DNA of 64,000 nucleotides from Pseudobdellovibrionaceae bacterium (GTDB taxonomy: Bacteria; Bdellovibrionota; Bdellovibrionia; Bdellovibrionales; UBA1609). The DNA is taken from the NCBI GenBank assembly GCA_020635055.1, contig JACKAN010000018.1:1-64000 (forward strand), given 5' to 3'. This document shows, in pieces, positions 17,806-27,246 of the stretch. The notes beneath the pieces are model-generated. The model ran no database searches. It was not told the origin of the DNA and saw only the letters and a list, made by a program, of their open reading frames with translations. The position numbers and the translations under genes are program-made. Positions within the stretch are counted from its first letter, which is position 1; every line of letters begins with the position of its first letter.

Positions 17806-19390
17806 GGTAGCGTAAAAATTATTGTGTACGAAGCCTAACTAGGTGATCCTACAATTTGATTGTGGGCACCACGGAAGGAGCATCGTATGTCAGACCAAAG
17901 TTCGGAAATTGCCAGACTAATGGAGAGTCCAGAAATGAAGGACTCTTTAAGCAAAGTAAAAAAGTTTGAGGATCTAAGTGCCCCAGGCGGGCCGATGCAA
18001 CTGATGATCAAACTCATGGCTGAGGGGCTGATGGAATCAGAACGGGACCATCATTTAGGGTACGGCCATAGCGAGCGGTCAAAGAAAAGTGGCACCAATA
18101 GCCGCAATGGTTTCTCGTCGAAAAAAATTAAAACATCGTTTGGGGAGACAGAAATTTCGGTTCCCCGTGACAGGGATGGCGAGTTCACCCCGACACTGCT
18201 TGAAAAATACAAGAGAATTGATCCCGATATTGAAAGGAAAATTTTTAGCCTATACGGAAAAGGCATGAGCACTCGAGATGTTACGGATGTCATCGCCGGC
18301 ATTTACGGCAGCGATGTAAGTGCCACACTGGTATCTCAAATCACTAACAGGATCAAAGATTCAATTGCCGATTGGCAGTCTCGGCCTCTGTCGTCAGTAT
18401 ATGCCGTCGTGTTTTTTGACGCCATATTTTTTAAATCTCGAGAGGACGGCAAAGTTATAAATAAGGCCTCCTATACTTGCTACGGAATTAATACCCATGG
18501 GGACGTTGATATTCTAGGTATTTGGATCTCGAACACTGAGGGCTCGCGCTTTTGGTTGAGTGTGCTTGATGACCTACGGTCTAGAGGGGTAGAAGATATT
18601 CTAATTGCCTGTGTCGATGGCCTAAAGGGTTTTCCCGAAGCCATCGAAAATATCTTCCCAAAAACTGAGGTTCAGCTATGTATAGTCCACCAAATTCGAA
18701 ACAGCCTCAAATACGTAGGCTCCAGTGCCCAAAGAGAGTTTATTTTAGATTTAAAAACGATCTATCAAGCAACAGATATAAGGGCCGCCGAATTGGCTCT
18801 GACAGATTTTGAGGAAAAATGGGGTTCCCGTTATCCTAGCGCCGTTAACCCCTGGAGAGCAAATTGGCAGCACCTCAGCTCATACTTCAAATATCCGGCA
18901 GAAATTCGACGAATGATTTACACCACTAATATCGTAGAGAATGTTCACCGACAGTTCCGCAAAGTCATGAAAACAAAATCGAGTTTCCCCAACGACGATG
19001 CCCTAGTAAAAATGCTCTTTCTTGCTATCCAAAGCTTGCTGGCCAAGCCAAGGAAAAAGCGAGGTTGGCCAGTTATTGCGGGCCAGCTGGCCATCCATTT
19101 TGAAAATAGGATGACGTAGCTAACACGGAATTCTTAATCAATAATTTTCTGCCCGAACCCTTCGCCCCCCAGGGGGTGAGGGGGGAAAATTATCAAAAAA
19201 AAGGCGAGGCGAAGCCTTTCAATATTTACATGAATTGTGACAGCTTTGCTGGCGCCATTCATGTTCTTATAAAGCTTGAAATCGATAAACATTTATGGGA
19301 GGTTGCACAAAGAAGGTCAACTTGGGCCCAGCCCAAAGTCGACTGGGTTGATAATAAATTTGCTTCATACACAAAGATTTTTACACTCTC
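17806..19390 (+). mobile_element. Intact IS256-family element, copy 1
   Basis: The element is 1585 bases. Imperfect terminal inverted repeats of 29 bases (23 matches) start GGTAGCGTAAAAATTATTG on the left; the inverted right end starts GAGAGTGTAAAAATCTTTG. Flanks GTTCTAAC and TTTCTAAC are an 8-base target duplication with one mismatch. The same 1585-base element recurs at 43747-45331 with no difference seen by eye. Confidence 0.9.
17887..19119 (+). CDS. IS256-family transposase
   Basis: The 410-residue mutator-type DDE transposase has ESERDHHLGYGHSERSKKSG near its N-terminus and the motif FFDAIFFKSREDGKV (first Asp). The second catalytic region is ACVDGLKGFPEAIENIFP. The C-terminal YTTNIVENVHRQFRKVMK carries the catalytic Glu. 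A longer frame begins at 17860, but ATG 17887 has GGAAGGAG 6 bases upstream. The gene is full length and presumably active. Confidence 0.95.
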   Translation: MSDQSSEIARLMESPEMKDSLSKVKKFEDLSAPGGPMQLMIKLMAEGLMESERDHHLGYGHSERSKKSGTNSRNGFSSKKIKTSFGETEISVPRDRDGEFTPTLLEKYKRIDPDIERKIFSLYGKGMSTRDVTDVIAGIYGSDVSATLVSQITNRIKDSIADWQSRPLSSVYAVVFFDAIFFKSREDGKVINKASYTCYGINTHGDVDILGIWISNTEGSRFWLSVLDDLRSRGVEDILIACVDGLKGFPEAIENIFPKTEVQLCIVHQIRNSLKYVGSSAQREFILDLKTIYQATDIRAAELALTDFEEKWGSRYPSAVNPWRANWQHLSSYFKYPAEIRRMIYTTNIVENVHRQFRKVMKTKSSFPNDDALVKMLFLAIQSLLAKPRKKRGWPVIAGQLAIHFENRMT

Positions 19391-19411
19391 TTTCTAACGA
19401 ATTTGTAATTA

Positions 19412-19915
19412 TTAAAAGTTATTATCTTTGCGAGATAAGACTTCTTTGAGTTTACTTTCTAAAGATTTATCTATTAATTCCTTTAAGTTTTTAAGATCGG
19501 TTTCGCTAAGAGCTAGCTTTGAGTTGCTTTCTGGTGTTTGAAGCAGAGTTGTGGAGAGTAAGGGATTTAGTTTTTCATCAATTTTGAATAATTTGAGCCA
19601 TCTTTTTTCACTATTATAAAATTTTAGAATAAAAAAGCTGAAAAAAAGAACTATTAAATTACTAACTAAAAATAAATCTACTTGTACATAGCCGAAACTC
19701 TTATAAAGATAAATCATATAGTAAAATGTTATAAAAAGAGAAACTGCAAAAGCAAAAGTTACAAATATTATGGACATTAAAAATATAAATAAATTTCTTA
19801 AACCTTTTACTGTTTCTAGTATAAATATCCAACTTTGAATTTTAAAAAATCTTTTGCTTTCAGTAACCAAGGATACACAATAAAAATCAAATAATACTTC
19901 TAAAGATTTCCACAC
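19412..19915 (-). CDS. Membrane protein, unknown, partner of DUF883 gene
   Basis: The 167-residue protein has two or three hydrophobic segments (about residues 38-62 and 78-97) and a charged coiled-coil-like C-terminus (about 135-167). The layout resembles phage-holin-superfamily partners that accompany YqjD/ElaB proteins (YqjE-like), but no signature is clear. It lies 24 bases after the DUF883 gene on the same strand, so the two are probably co-expressed. Confidence 0.6.
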   Translation of the reverse strand: MWKSLEVLFDFYCVSLVTESKRFFKIQSWIFILETVKGLRNLFIFLMSIIFVTFAFAVSLFITFYYMIYLYKSFGYVQVDLFLVSNLIVLFFSFFILKFYNSEKRWLKLFKIDEKLNPLLSTTLLQTPESNSKLALSETDLKNLKELIDKSLESKLKEVLSRKDNNF

Positions 19916-19939
19916 ACTAAGACCTCTTAAAATAATTAA

Positions 19940-20269
19940 TTAAGATTTTCTTCCTAAAATATAACCTAAAAGGCCAGATATTACCGTAGCTCCTCCTATA
20001 TATATCCAAGGATGTTCGTGAACAGATTCCTTTACAGTTTCGTGGGCTTGTTTTAATTGCTCTTGAGAAGCTTCACCAAACTCTTTAAACGCATGCTTCA
20101 CTTCGGGCTTGAGATCCGTGAGTACTCCTTTTAACTTATTGTAGTCTCTGTCCATCATTAATTTTATTTCATTCGAACTTTCTTTGGCAGCATCATTTAA
20201 AATCTGCAAGGCACTTTGTATAGACTTTACTTCATCTTGATTTCCTACTCTAAGTTTCGATTTTTCCAT
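19940..20269 (-). CDS. DUF883 (YqjD/ElaB-like) membrane-anchored protein
   Basis: The 109-residue protein has a long amphipathic helical body and a C-terminal anchor HPWIYIGGATVISGLLGYIL ending in GRKS, the DUF883 hallmark. Family members are stationary-phase inner-membrane proteins reported to bind ribosomes. A tandem 9-base repeat lies directly upstream (20305-20356), in the leader or promoter. Confidence 0.85.
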   Translation of the reverse strand: MEKSKLRVGNQDEVKSIQSALQILNDAAKESSNEIKLMMDRDYNKLKGVLTDLKPEVKHAFKEFGEASQEQLKQAHETVKESVHEHPWIYIGGATVISGLLGYILGRKS

Positions 20270-20304
20270 TTATTTGACTCCCTTAAAATTGTTATCAACT
20301 TATT

Positions 20305-20356
20305 ATTATTTAAATTATTTAAATTATTTAAATTATTTAAATTATTTAAATTATTT
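20305..20356. repeat. Tandem 9-base repeat upstream of DUF883 gene
   Basis: Five full copies of AAATTATTT (20312-20356) follow a 7-base partial copy. The array sits 36 bases upstream of the DUF883 start and could change promoter spacing by slippage. Confidence 0.9.
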
Positions 20357-20549
20357 GAATATTTTGTCAGAAAATGGAATGAATTCATGTTGGTTTTATA
20401 TATAGTGTTTTTCCTTTTCTAATAATCTAGTATGAATAATCGTTAAAAAATGTTTGTTGTTTAAACTAAATTCATAGAAGCTGTGTGCCATGTGAGTTTA
20501 CTTTAAAGAAACTACTTACCTTTATGTATTAATAAGATAAATTAAAAGG

Positions 20550-21182
20550 GTGTCGTTAATAGTTCCAAAAAATTTTAATCAAGACTATTTTGTTTCGGAA
20601 ATGAAAAATTCTCAGATTTGTATTTTTGATGAAATGATTTCAAAGACAACCCAAATGACCTTATTAGATGTTGCCAAAACTATTTACAATTCTGGTGATT
20701 TTTCCCATGCTAAAATTGGCAAGGGCCTTAATAAAAAGGAAATTAAAGAAATTCGTGGGGATTTGATTTGTTGGCTGGATGACTGGTCATCCTTTCCCTT
20801 AAGTGAAGTTAAGGAAGTGCTTGAGCAAATCTTAGTTTTTGCTCGTAGGGGTATGTACTTGCCTTTAAAGCGATTTGAGTCCCATTTTTCCTTTTACCCA
20901 GTAGGTCGTGGATATTTAAAACATGTGGATCGTCATAAAAATAATCCTAGTCGATGGCTAAGTGCCGTTTTATATTTAGCTGAATTAAGTGATGAAGGCG
21001 GAGGGGAACTTGTGGTTTATTCCCACGATAAGACTGTGCCTCCCATGATAGTAAAACCCCAACCGCGTAGGTTGGTTGTTTTTGACAGTTATTTAGAGCA
21101 TGAGGTAAATGTGACAAAGGTTGATAGGTGGAGCTTGACATCCTGGTTTCGCGATGATGTTCATCCAATGATTAGTATTTAA
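20550..21182 (+). CDS. 2OG-Fe(II) oxygenase, prolyl 4-hydroxylase-like
   Basis: The product has about 210 residues from GTG 20550; ATG 20601 is an alternative. The C-terminal half shows the 2-oxoglutarate/iron fold: HVDRH gives the HxD iron ligands, EHEV gives the distal His, and RWSLTSWFR supplies the 2-oxoglutarate-binding Arg. The pattern is that of the SM-20/prolyl-hydroxylase group. It lies 12 bases before the Rsm22-like gene, so a shared transcript is likely; its substrate could be a ribosomal protein, but this is speculation. Confidence 0.85.
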   Translation: MSLIVPKNFNQDYFVSEMKNSQICIFDEMISKTTQMTLLDVAKTIYNSGDFSHAKIGKGLNKKEIKEIRGDLICWLDDWSSFPLSEVKEVLEQILVFARRGMYLPLKRFESHFSFYPVGRGYLKHVDRHKNNPSRWLSAVLYLAELSDEGGGELVVYSHDKTVPPMIVKPQPRRLVVFDSYLEHEVNVTKVDRWSLTSWFRDDVHPMISI

Positions 21183-21194
21183 TAGGATAGAGAA

Positions 21195-22322
21195 TTGAAG
21201 AAAAAAATAAGTAAGAACAGTAAGATCTCAAATAGATTGTTAGATGCCTGGCATGAACAATTAAAGCAATTGTCACGGGGACATGGGGTTTCAAAAAAAG
21301 ATTCAGATAACTATCTCATAGTTAAAAGTATTGTTAAGGAAAATTTCCATGCCCTCCGTGATTTATGGCAAGCCTATAATTTTCGTGATCAAAGTAGTAG
21401 GCAAAGAAATGTGTCGGAGGCTAAGTTTGCGGTGGCATATTTGTTGGGATTTCATTTAAATAATGTCCAAAGAAACTTACAAATATTAAATCGTGTTTCT
21501 CAAAAATTTAAAAAATTTCCTGATGAAATCAAGAATAAAGCGCGAATTCTTGACTTGGGATGTGGTAGTGGTGCTTGGTCGATGACAATGATTGATTTTT
21601 TGCAAAAACAAAATGCGAAAAACCTAGAGGTTGAGATTATAGATCGTAGTAGATTTTTGCTTCAATCTGCTGAAGTGGGCTTGAAATCTATGGATAGTAA
21701 TTTATCAGTCAAAAAATTGCAAAGCGTACTTGGCGATGAGAAATGTTTGTCTGTTCTAGATAAGGTCGTTAAAAACTCAGAAGAAAAGGGTCAAGCATTA
21801 TGGGTGGGCCTTGGCTATGTATGGAATGAATTAAAAGCTCAACCAAGAAGTAAAAAAGCTATATTCCTTTGGTTGAAAAAACTTTCACAGTCAACAGCCC
21901 CAGTTTTGCTTTTTGTATCAGATCCCGGCCGAGAACGAGAGGCTAAAGAGTTGCAGAAGTTAAGGGAGAACTTAGTTAAAGCCGGATATTCCATGGTGTA
22001 TCCCTGCCCAAAAACCCATTCATGTCCAATGCTAAAAACTAATAAAGACTGGTGCTTTAGTGAAGTGACAAATCATCAAACCAATTCTTGGCAACCCGTT
22101 AGCCACGCTCTTCATTTAAAAAGAGAAAATTTAGCTGTAGCCAGCTATGTTTTTGTAAATACTCAAGCAAAAAATAAAATAGACTTAGAGGCTCCAGAAT
22201 GGGTCGCTGTTGGGCGCCCAACGACTGCCTATCAGGAGGAGTTACTATGTTGTAATGGACGAAGTCTTAAAAAAATAGATTCCAACTTCAGATTTTTGCG
22301 CGGTGAAACCTGCTCTGAGTAG
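21195..22322 (+). CDS. Rsm22-family putative methyltransferase
   Basis: The 375-residue protein starts at TTG 21195. A SAM-binding loop ILDLGCGSGAWS (about residue 118) is followed by a Rossmann domain. A Cys-rich part (YPCPKTHSCPM and then DWCFSEV, about 272-300) matches the Fe-S or zinc cluster region of Rsm22 proteins, linked to small ribosomal subunit assembly in mitochondria and bacteria. It should be a cytoplasmic ribosome-associated protein. It is paired with the 2OG oxygenase upstream. Confidence 0.8.
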   Translation: MKKKISKNSKISNRLLDAWHEQLKQLSRGHGVSKKDSDNYLIVKSIVKENFHALRDLWQAYNFRDQSSRQRNVSEAKFAVAYLLGFHLNNVQRNLQILNRVSQKFKKFPDEIKNKARILDLGCGSGAWSMTMIDFLQKQNAKNLEVEIIDRSRFLLQSAEVGLKSMDSNLSVKKLQSVLGDEKCLSVLDKVVKNSEEKGQALWVGLGYVWNELKAQPRSKKAIFLWLKKLSQSTAPVLLFVSDPGREREAKELQKLRENLVKAGYSMVYPCPKTHSCPMLKTNKDWCFSEVTNHQTNSWQPVSHALHLKRENLAVASYVFVNTQAKNKIDLEAPEWVAVGRPTTAYQEELLCCNGRSLKKIDSNFRFLRGETCSE

Positions 22323-22434
22323 TTCAATGCTTACAATCATACATTTAAAGATCTTGTAAAATGGGTGTTATTCGTTGCTTTTAGTTAATATAAAATATTA
22401 TATTTTTGACTTGTTTTAATTGTGGAGGTGGAAA

Positions 22435-22770
22435 ATGGCTGAGAATTATTATGTGGATTCAGATTTAAGTAAATTTCCAAAGATTACAGAGTTTCAGAAA
22501 GAATTGGGTGATAAGTTTTTTAGTTGGTACTCGTCGGTTTTTGCTGAGGGTGCTCTCACAGCTAGGGAGAAATCTTTAATAGCCTTGGCGGTGTCACATG
22601 CCGTACAGTGCCCTTACTGCATAGATGCTTACACTCAGGATACATTGCAAAAGGGATGCACGGAAGAACAAATGATGGAGGCGGTACATGTATCTGCCGC
22701 CATTCGTGGTGGGGCGTCTATGGTTCATGGTGTTCAAATGATGAATAAAGTAAAAAAAATATCTATGTAA
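22435..22770 (+). CDS. Arsenosugar biosynthesis-associated peroxidase-like protein (CMD family)
   Basis: The 111-residue carboxymuconolactone-decarboxylase-fold protein has the redox motif CPYCIDAYT (two Cys, about residues 60-63) and FAEGALTAREKSLIALAVSH. This matches the AhpD-like family found beside ArsS in arsenosugar gene sets. ATG 22435 has GGAGG six bases upstream, better than the TTG at 22420. Only 14 bases separate it from the radical SAM gene. Confidence 0.85.
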   Translation: MAENYYVDSDLSKFPKITEFQKELGDKFFSWYSSVFAEGALTAREKSLIALAVSHAVQCPYCIDAYTQDTLQKGCTEEQMMEAVHVSAAIRGGASMVHGVQMMNKVKKISM

Positions 22771-22784
22771 TTTAGGGGTGGGGA

Positions 22785-23825
22785 ATGTCTTCGTTGCTGT
22801 CTAGAAATTCAAATTTATCTTTGTCTCATGAGCAAATACAACTTTTAGAGGAAGCTCCTTTTAAATTAGAGTCTTTTTCTAGCCAGCTAAAAAAACTTGG
22901 GCATTTTCCATTGAAACCGACTGAAATTGATATTTTACAAATTAATATGGGGAAAATGTGCAATCAAACATGTCGTCATTGCCATGTGGATGCTGGGCCT
23001 GATCGCAAAGAGATAATGAGTCTTGAAACCCTGGAACAGTGTTTGGAAATTATTAAAAACAATAATATCTCTACGGTGGACTTAACGGGTGGTGCCCCAG
23101 AAATGAATCCACATTTTCGTTGGTTTGTTGAGCAGTTGAGTCCATTGGGAGTTAAAACAATTGATCGTTGTAACTTAACTATTATCACTGCAAATCCTAA
23201 GTATAACGATTTACCCCAATTCTTAGCTCAACATAATGTGGAAGTGGTTTCTTCGCTTCCTCATTATTCGCAAAATCATACAGATCGACAACGTGGTAAT
23301 GGTGTATTTGAAAAATCAATTAAAGCCTTAAGAATGTTGAATGAAGTGGGGTATGCTAAAGAGGGTAATGATTTAAAATTAAATTTAGTTTATAATCCTG
23401 TCGGTTGCTTTTTACCTGGTAATCAAAAGAGTCTGGAACAAGAGTTTAAAAAACGTTTAAGAATGGATTTTGGCATTGAGTTTAATCAGCTGTTTTGTAT
23501 TACAAATATGCCCATCAGTCGCTATCTAGAATATCTGATTGAATCTGGAAACTATGAATCCTATATGTCTACTTTAGTAAATGCCTTCAATCCTAGTGTT
23601 GTTAAAGGTGTTATGTGTAGAAATACACTTTCTATTGGTTGGGATGGTTATATTTATGATTGTGATTTTAACCAAATGTTAGATTTGAAAGTGGAATCCT
23701 CTGCGGCTCAACATGTTAGCGATTTTGATTTGAATCTTTTAACACAAAGACATATAAGGCTCGGTCAACACTGTTATGCTTGTACCGCAGGGAGTGGATC
23801 GAGCTGTGGCGGGGAAACCCTTTAA
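22785..23825 (+). CDS. arsS: Radical SAM protein, arsenosugar biosynthesis ArsS family
   Basis: The 346-residue radical SAM enzyme has the cluster motif KMCNQTCRHCHVDAGP (CxxxCxxC, about residues 57-64), the LTGGAPEMNPHF region, and a C-terminal Cys set CYACTAGSGSSCGGETL for an extra cluster. This is the ArsS-type architecture that joins a deoxyadenosyl group to methylated arsenic. Known pathways also need the methyltransferase ArsM, which is not seen in this window. Co-transcription with the CMD protein is very likely. Confidence 0.85.
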   Translation: MSSLLSRNSNLSLSHEQIQLLEEAPFKLESFSSQLKKLGHFPLKPTEIDILQINMGKMCNQTCRHCHVDAGPDRKEIMSLETLEQCLEIIKNNNISTVDLTGGAPEMNPHFRWFVEQLSPLGVKTIDRCNLTIITANPKYNDLPQFLAQHNVEVVSSLPHYSQNHTDRQRGNGVFEKSIKALRMLNEVGYAKEGNDLKLNLVYNPVGCFLPGNQKSLEQEFKKRLRMDFGIEFNQLFCITNMPISRYLEYLIESGNYESYMSTLVNAFNPSVVKGVMCRNTLSIGWDGYIYDCDFNQMLDLKVESSAAQHVSDFDLNLLTQRHIRLGQHCYACTAGSGSSCGGETL

Positions 23826-23885
23826 AAAATTAATTTTAAGTTTACATAACTTGATGAAAGAGTAGAATCTTTTAAGGGGTGAGTT

Positions 23886-26024
23886 ATGTCGAAAAAATGG
23901 ATAATTAGAACTGGAATTGTAATATTAATTGCTGGAATTGTTTTGATATATAACCACTTTGGTTTAAGTCAGTACCTCTCACTGAGCAGCCTAAAAGAAC
24001 ATCAAGAAATGCTAAATCAATACAACTCGCAAAATCCTTGGTGGGTACTTAGCCTATATATGATTGTTTATATTCTATCCACTGCGATCTCTCTTCCTGG
24101 TGCAACAATTCTTACCTTGGCTGGAGGAGCTATTTTTGGCCTTGGTAAAGGTGTTATTATTGTTTCATTTGCCAGTACAATGGGTGCTACACTGGCATTT
24201 TTGGCTTCAAGATTTTTATTAAGAGATTTTGTACAAAACAAGTTTAAAGATAAATTAGTGAGCATTAATAAAGGCGTACAGAAAGAGGGTTCTTTTTATT
24301 TGTTTACCTTAAGGCTAGTACCGCTTTTTCCATTTTTTTTAATAAATTTAGTTATGGGATTAACACCTATTCGAACCCTGACCTATTTTTTTGTAAGTCA
24401 AATAGGAATGTTTCCGGGAACATTAGTTTATGTTAATGCTGGAACGGAATTGGCGAAGATCACTACTTTAAAGGAGATATTATCTCCTAGTTTAATATTC
24501 TCATTTTCGTTAATAGGTATACTGCCGCTTTTTTCTAAATGGATTGTCAGTTATATTAAGTCTAGAAAGAATTTAGCTAAATTCAAAAAGCCTTCTAAAT
24601 TTGATTACAACTTAGTGGTAATTGGTGCCGGGGCGGGGGGCTTAGTTTCTGCTTATATAGCCTCTGCTGTAAAAGCTAAGGTCTTACTAATAGAAAAGCA
24701 CAAAATGGGAGGGGATTGTTTGAACACAGGCTGTGTTCCTAGCAAGGCACTGATTCGTTCGGCAAAAATATTTAATTACTTTAAACGCGCTGAGGAATTT
24801 GGTTTCGAAGGAGTGTCTGCTCAAGTTAATTTTTCCAAAGTAATGGATCGAGTTCATAAAGTTATAAAAGACATTGAACCCCATGATTCTATCGAACGTT
24901 ACACAAGTTTGGGTGTGGAATGCATTCTGGGGGAGGCTAAAGTGATTTCTCCTTTTGAAGTATTAGTCAATGGGAAAACTATAACTACTAAGAATCTAGT
25001 GATTGCGACGGGAGCTTCCCCATTGGTTCCGGATATACCTGGTTTGCACGAGGTGAATTATTTAACTAGTGATAGTTTATGGGAGATTAAAGAGCTTCCT
25101 AAACGCTTAGTTGTATTGGGTGGAGGCCCTATAGGCTGTGAATTGGCACAAAGTTTTTTGCGTTTGGGTTCACAAGTGACTTTAATAGAAATGTCACCAA
25201 GAATTTTACAAAGAGAAGATAAAGAAGTTTCATTGCATGTAGAAGAAAAATTTAAAAAAGAAGGGATGGTGGTTCTTACATCCCATCAATTGGTAAAGGT
25301 TGATAAAACTAGAAACGAGTTAGTATGTTTAACAAACAATAGTGAAGTGCGTATTGCTTTTGACCAGCTATTATTAGCCTTAGGTAGAAAGGCCAATGTA
25401 AAAGGCTTTGGTTTGGAACAATTAAATATAGAACTTTCCAATTCTGGCACTATTCAAGTGGATGAGTTTTTACGTACGACGAAGTATCCTAATATTTATG
25501 CCTGTGGAGATGTGGCAGGTCCCTATCAATTTACGCATACGGCGGCTCACCAAGCTTGGTATGTGGCTGTGAATGCATTGTTTAGCCCTTTTAAAAAATT
25601 TAAAGTGGATTATCGAGTGATTCCTTGGTGTACTTTTACAGATCCCGAAGTCGCACGAGTGGGATTGAACGAGTCGGAAGCCATTGAGCAGGGTATCTCT
25701 TACGATGTGAGTACCTATGGGATTGATGATTTGGATCGTGCTATCGCCGAGGGCGAGGCCCATGGTTTTGTAAAAGTATTAACTGTCCCCGGAAGTGATA
25801 AAATCTTAGGCGTAACTATTATGGGTGAGCATGCCGGTGATATTATTGCAGAATTTGTAGCTGCTATGAAGCATGGTTTTGGTTTAGATAAAATCCTAGC
25901 TACCATTCATATTTACCCAACTTTTGCAGAGGCGAATAAGTATGCCGCGGGAGTTTGGAAAAAAGCCAATGCTCCTAAAAAACTTTTAGATTATTTAGCT
26001 GAATTTCACTCATGGCGCCGATGA
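23886..26024 (+). CDS. TVP38/TMEM64 domain fused to pyridine nucleotide-disulfide oxidoreductase
   Basis: The 712-residue fusion has residues 1-225 with five or six membrane helices and the TVP38/DedA-like core (GATILTLAGGAIFGLGKG; RLVPLFPFFLINLVMGL). From about 240 to 712 it is a dihydrolipoamide dehydrogenase/mercuric reductase-type flavoprotein with FAD loop GAGAGG, redox disulfide GGDCLNTGCVPSK, NAD loop VVLGGGPIGCELAQ and C-terminal HIYPTFAEANKYA. It probably moves electrons to a membrane-linked substrate. It lies 60 bases after arsS on the same strand. Related fusions near arsenosugar genes suggest a shared role (inference). Confidence 0.85.
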   Translation: MSKKWIIRTGIVILIAGIVLIYNHFGLSQYLSLSSLKEHQEMLNQYNSQNPWWVLSLYMIVYILSTAISLPGATILTLAGGAIFGLGKGVIIVSFASTMGATLAFLASRFLLRDFVQNKFKDKLVSINKGVQKEGSFYLFTLRLVPLFPFFLINLVMGLTPIRTLTYFFVSQIGMFPGTLVYVNAGTELAKITTLKEILSPSLIFSFSLIGILPLFSKWIVSYIKSRKNLAKFKKPSKFDYNLVVIGAGAGGLVSAYIASAVKAKVLLIEKHKMGGDCLNTGCVPSKALIRSAKIFNYFKRAEEFGFEGVSAQVNFSKVMDRVHKVIKDIEPHDSIERYTSLGVECILGEAKVISPFEVLVNGKTITTKNLVIATGASPLVPDIPGLHEVNYLTSDSLWEIKELPKRLVVLGGGPIGCELAQSFLRLGSQVTLIEMSPRILQREDKEVSLHVEEKFKKEGMVVLTSHQLVKVDKTRNELVCLTNNSEVRIAFDQLLLALGRKANVKGFGLEQLNIELSNSGTIQVDEFLRTTKYPNIYACGDVAGPYQFTHTAAHQAWYVAVNALFSPFKKFKVDYRVIPWCTFTDPEVARVGLNESEAIEQGISYDVSTYGIDDLDRAIAEGEAHGFVKVLTVPGSDKILGVTIMGEHAGDIIAEFVAAMKHGFGLDKILATIHIYPTFAEANKYAAGVWKKANAPKKLLDYLAEFHSWRR

Positions 26025-26037
26025 TGGGATAATAAAT

Positions 26038-27138
26038 TTATTTTATGCGTATAGGAATGAGTGAGGGCTGTAATTGTGGTCTGGCCTGTTGTTCTGGAGA
26101 GTTAAGTTTATATTCTTTGGATGTTTTTTGAGGATAACTAGGATTTTGTTTTGAACCTCTAACAATTATATGTAGTTCTGGACTTGAACCTTTTGATTTT
26201 GTTAAAAATAAATCTAAACCTAGCCAATGCATGGAATTTTTAATTTTCTGATATTTTTGTGGACTTAAAATTTTTGAAATTAAAGGTGTAGATTCGAAAA
26301 GAGATTGATTATTGATTTGAAACTGAAGTGTTTCATCGGAAAGATGGGATTGAAGTGCATTGTCTAACAAGGGCTTATAAACCATTGAGTTCCTAGAAAG
26401 AAGAACCGAGTATTCCTCGGTTTCTGAATTAACAAGTGCCAGTAGTTTTTTTAGATCTTTGTTTATTTTCCAGTCTTTTTTAAATTGACGATAAAGAAAA
26501 TGATCCATGCCAAACATTATGTAGAAACCAAATAGAGCGCTGGAGCCAGCTAAAACTAAGGGATCTGGTTGTAAGAAAAGACCATTTATTAGTCTTTCGG
26601 AATAAATACTACCAGTTAAAAGTAAACTTATAATAATTTGATTTTTAAATATTTTAAGAACTGAACTGGAATCTTGAGTGGCTACATCTAAGTATCTTTT
26701 ATTGAAGAGCTCGATAAATTCTGCAATATCTTCTTTGCCATCGATAATTATTGTTTTTGTAAACTGTAATTGATTTGTGTCCTCATTTAATTGTTGGGAA
26801 CTGAAATCGATAATGCCTTGGACTCGTGAGCCTGCAACCTCATTTTTCGCACCATGAGAAGCGTTTTCATAAAAAGCAAAAAATCCTTCGGGGGTCCCGG
26901 GTTCTATAGTTTCATTAACTTTTAATATATGTTGGAGAAAGGCCTCTAAAGAATTTAAAGTGTAGGGCAAAGTAGCAGTTTGTGATGTATATTCACTGCT
27001 AACTATATTTTGAAGAGCTAGGGAGCATACCGTAGCTTTACTTGGGGCTATTGCCCAGCTAGTTGTCATACAAAGAAAAAAATTCAAAAATATAAGGAGA
27101 TGTATTGATATTTTTGTTTTGATGTTTTTAAAATCCAT
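26038..27138 (-). CDS. Exported protein with a central membrane region, unknown
   Basis: The 366-residue protein has a signal peptide (about 10-32), a soluble helical domain and two hydrophobic segments (about 166-185 and 192-212). A C-terminal region of about 130 residues is rich in Ser, Pro and Gln. No family was recognised. It is convergent with the flavoprotein gene and divergent from 27247. Confidence 0.6.
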   Translation of the reverse strand: MDFKNIKTKISIHLLIFLNFFLCMTTSWAIAPSKATVCSLALQNIVSSEYTSQTATLPYTLNSLEAFLQHILKVNETIEPGTPEGFFAFYENASHGAKNEVAGSRVQGIIDFSSQQLNEDTNQLQFTKTIIIDGKEDIAEFIELFNKRYLDVATQDSSSVLKIFKNQIIISLLLTGSIYSERLINGLFLQPDPLVLAGSSALFGFYIMFGMDHFLYRQFKKDWKINKDLKKLLALVNSETEEYSVLLSRNSMVYKPLLDNALQSHLSDETLQFQINNQSLFESTPLISKILSPQKYQKIKNSMHWLGLDLFLTKSKGSSPELHIIVRGSKQNPSYPQKTSKEYKLNSPEQQARPQLQPSLIPIRIK

Positions 27139-27246
27139 AACAGCCTTTGTTTGCAGTGTTTATGCCACATTCAAGTAAAAGAAGATATCCTGAAAGTTGA
27201 TATTTTGTTATGTAGAAGGTGAAGGAGAGTCATTGAAATCAAAACC

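Noticed and set aside
19176..19397. 73-residue frame after the IS256 transposase (also 45117-45371)
   Set aside because: It lies in the right end of both IS256 copies, has no good ribosome site, and its end differs by insertion site; it is terminal non-coding IS sequence.
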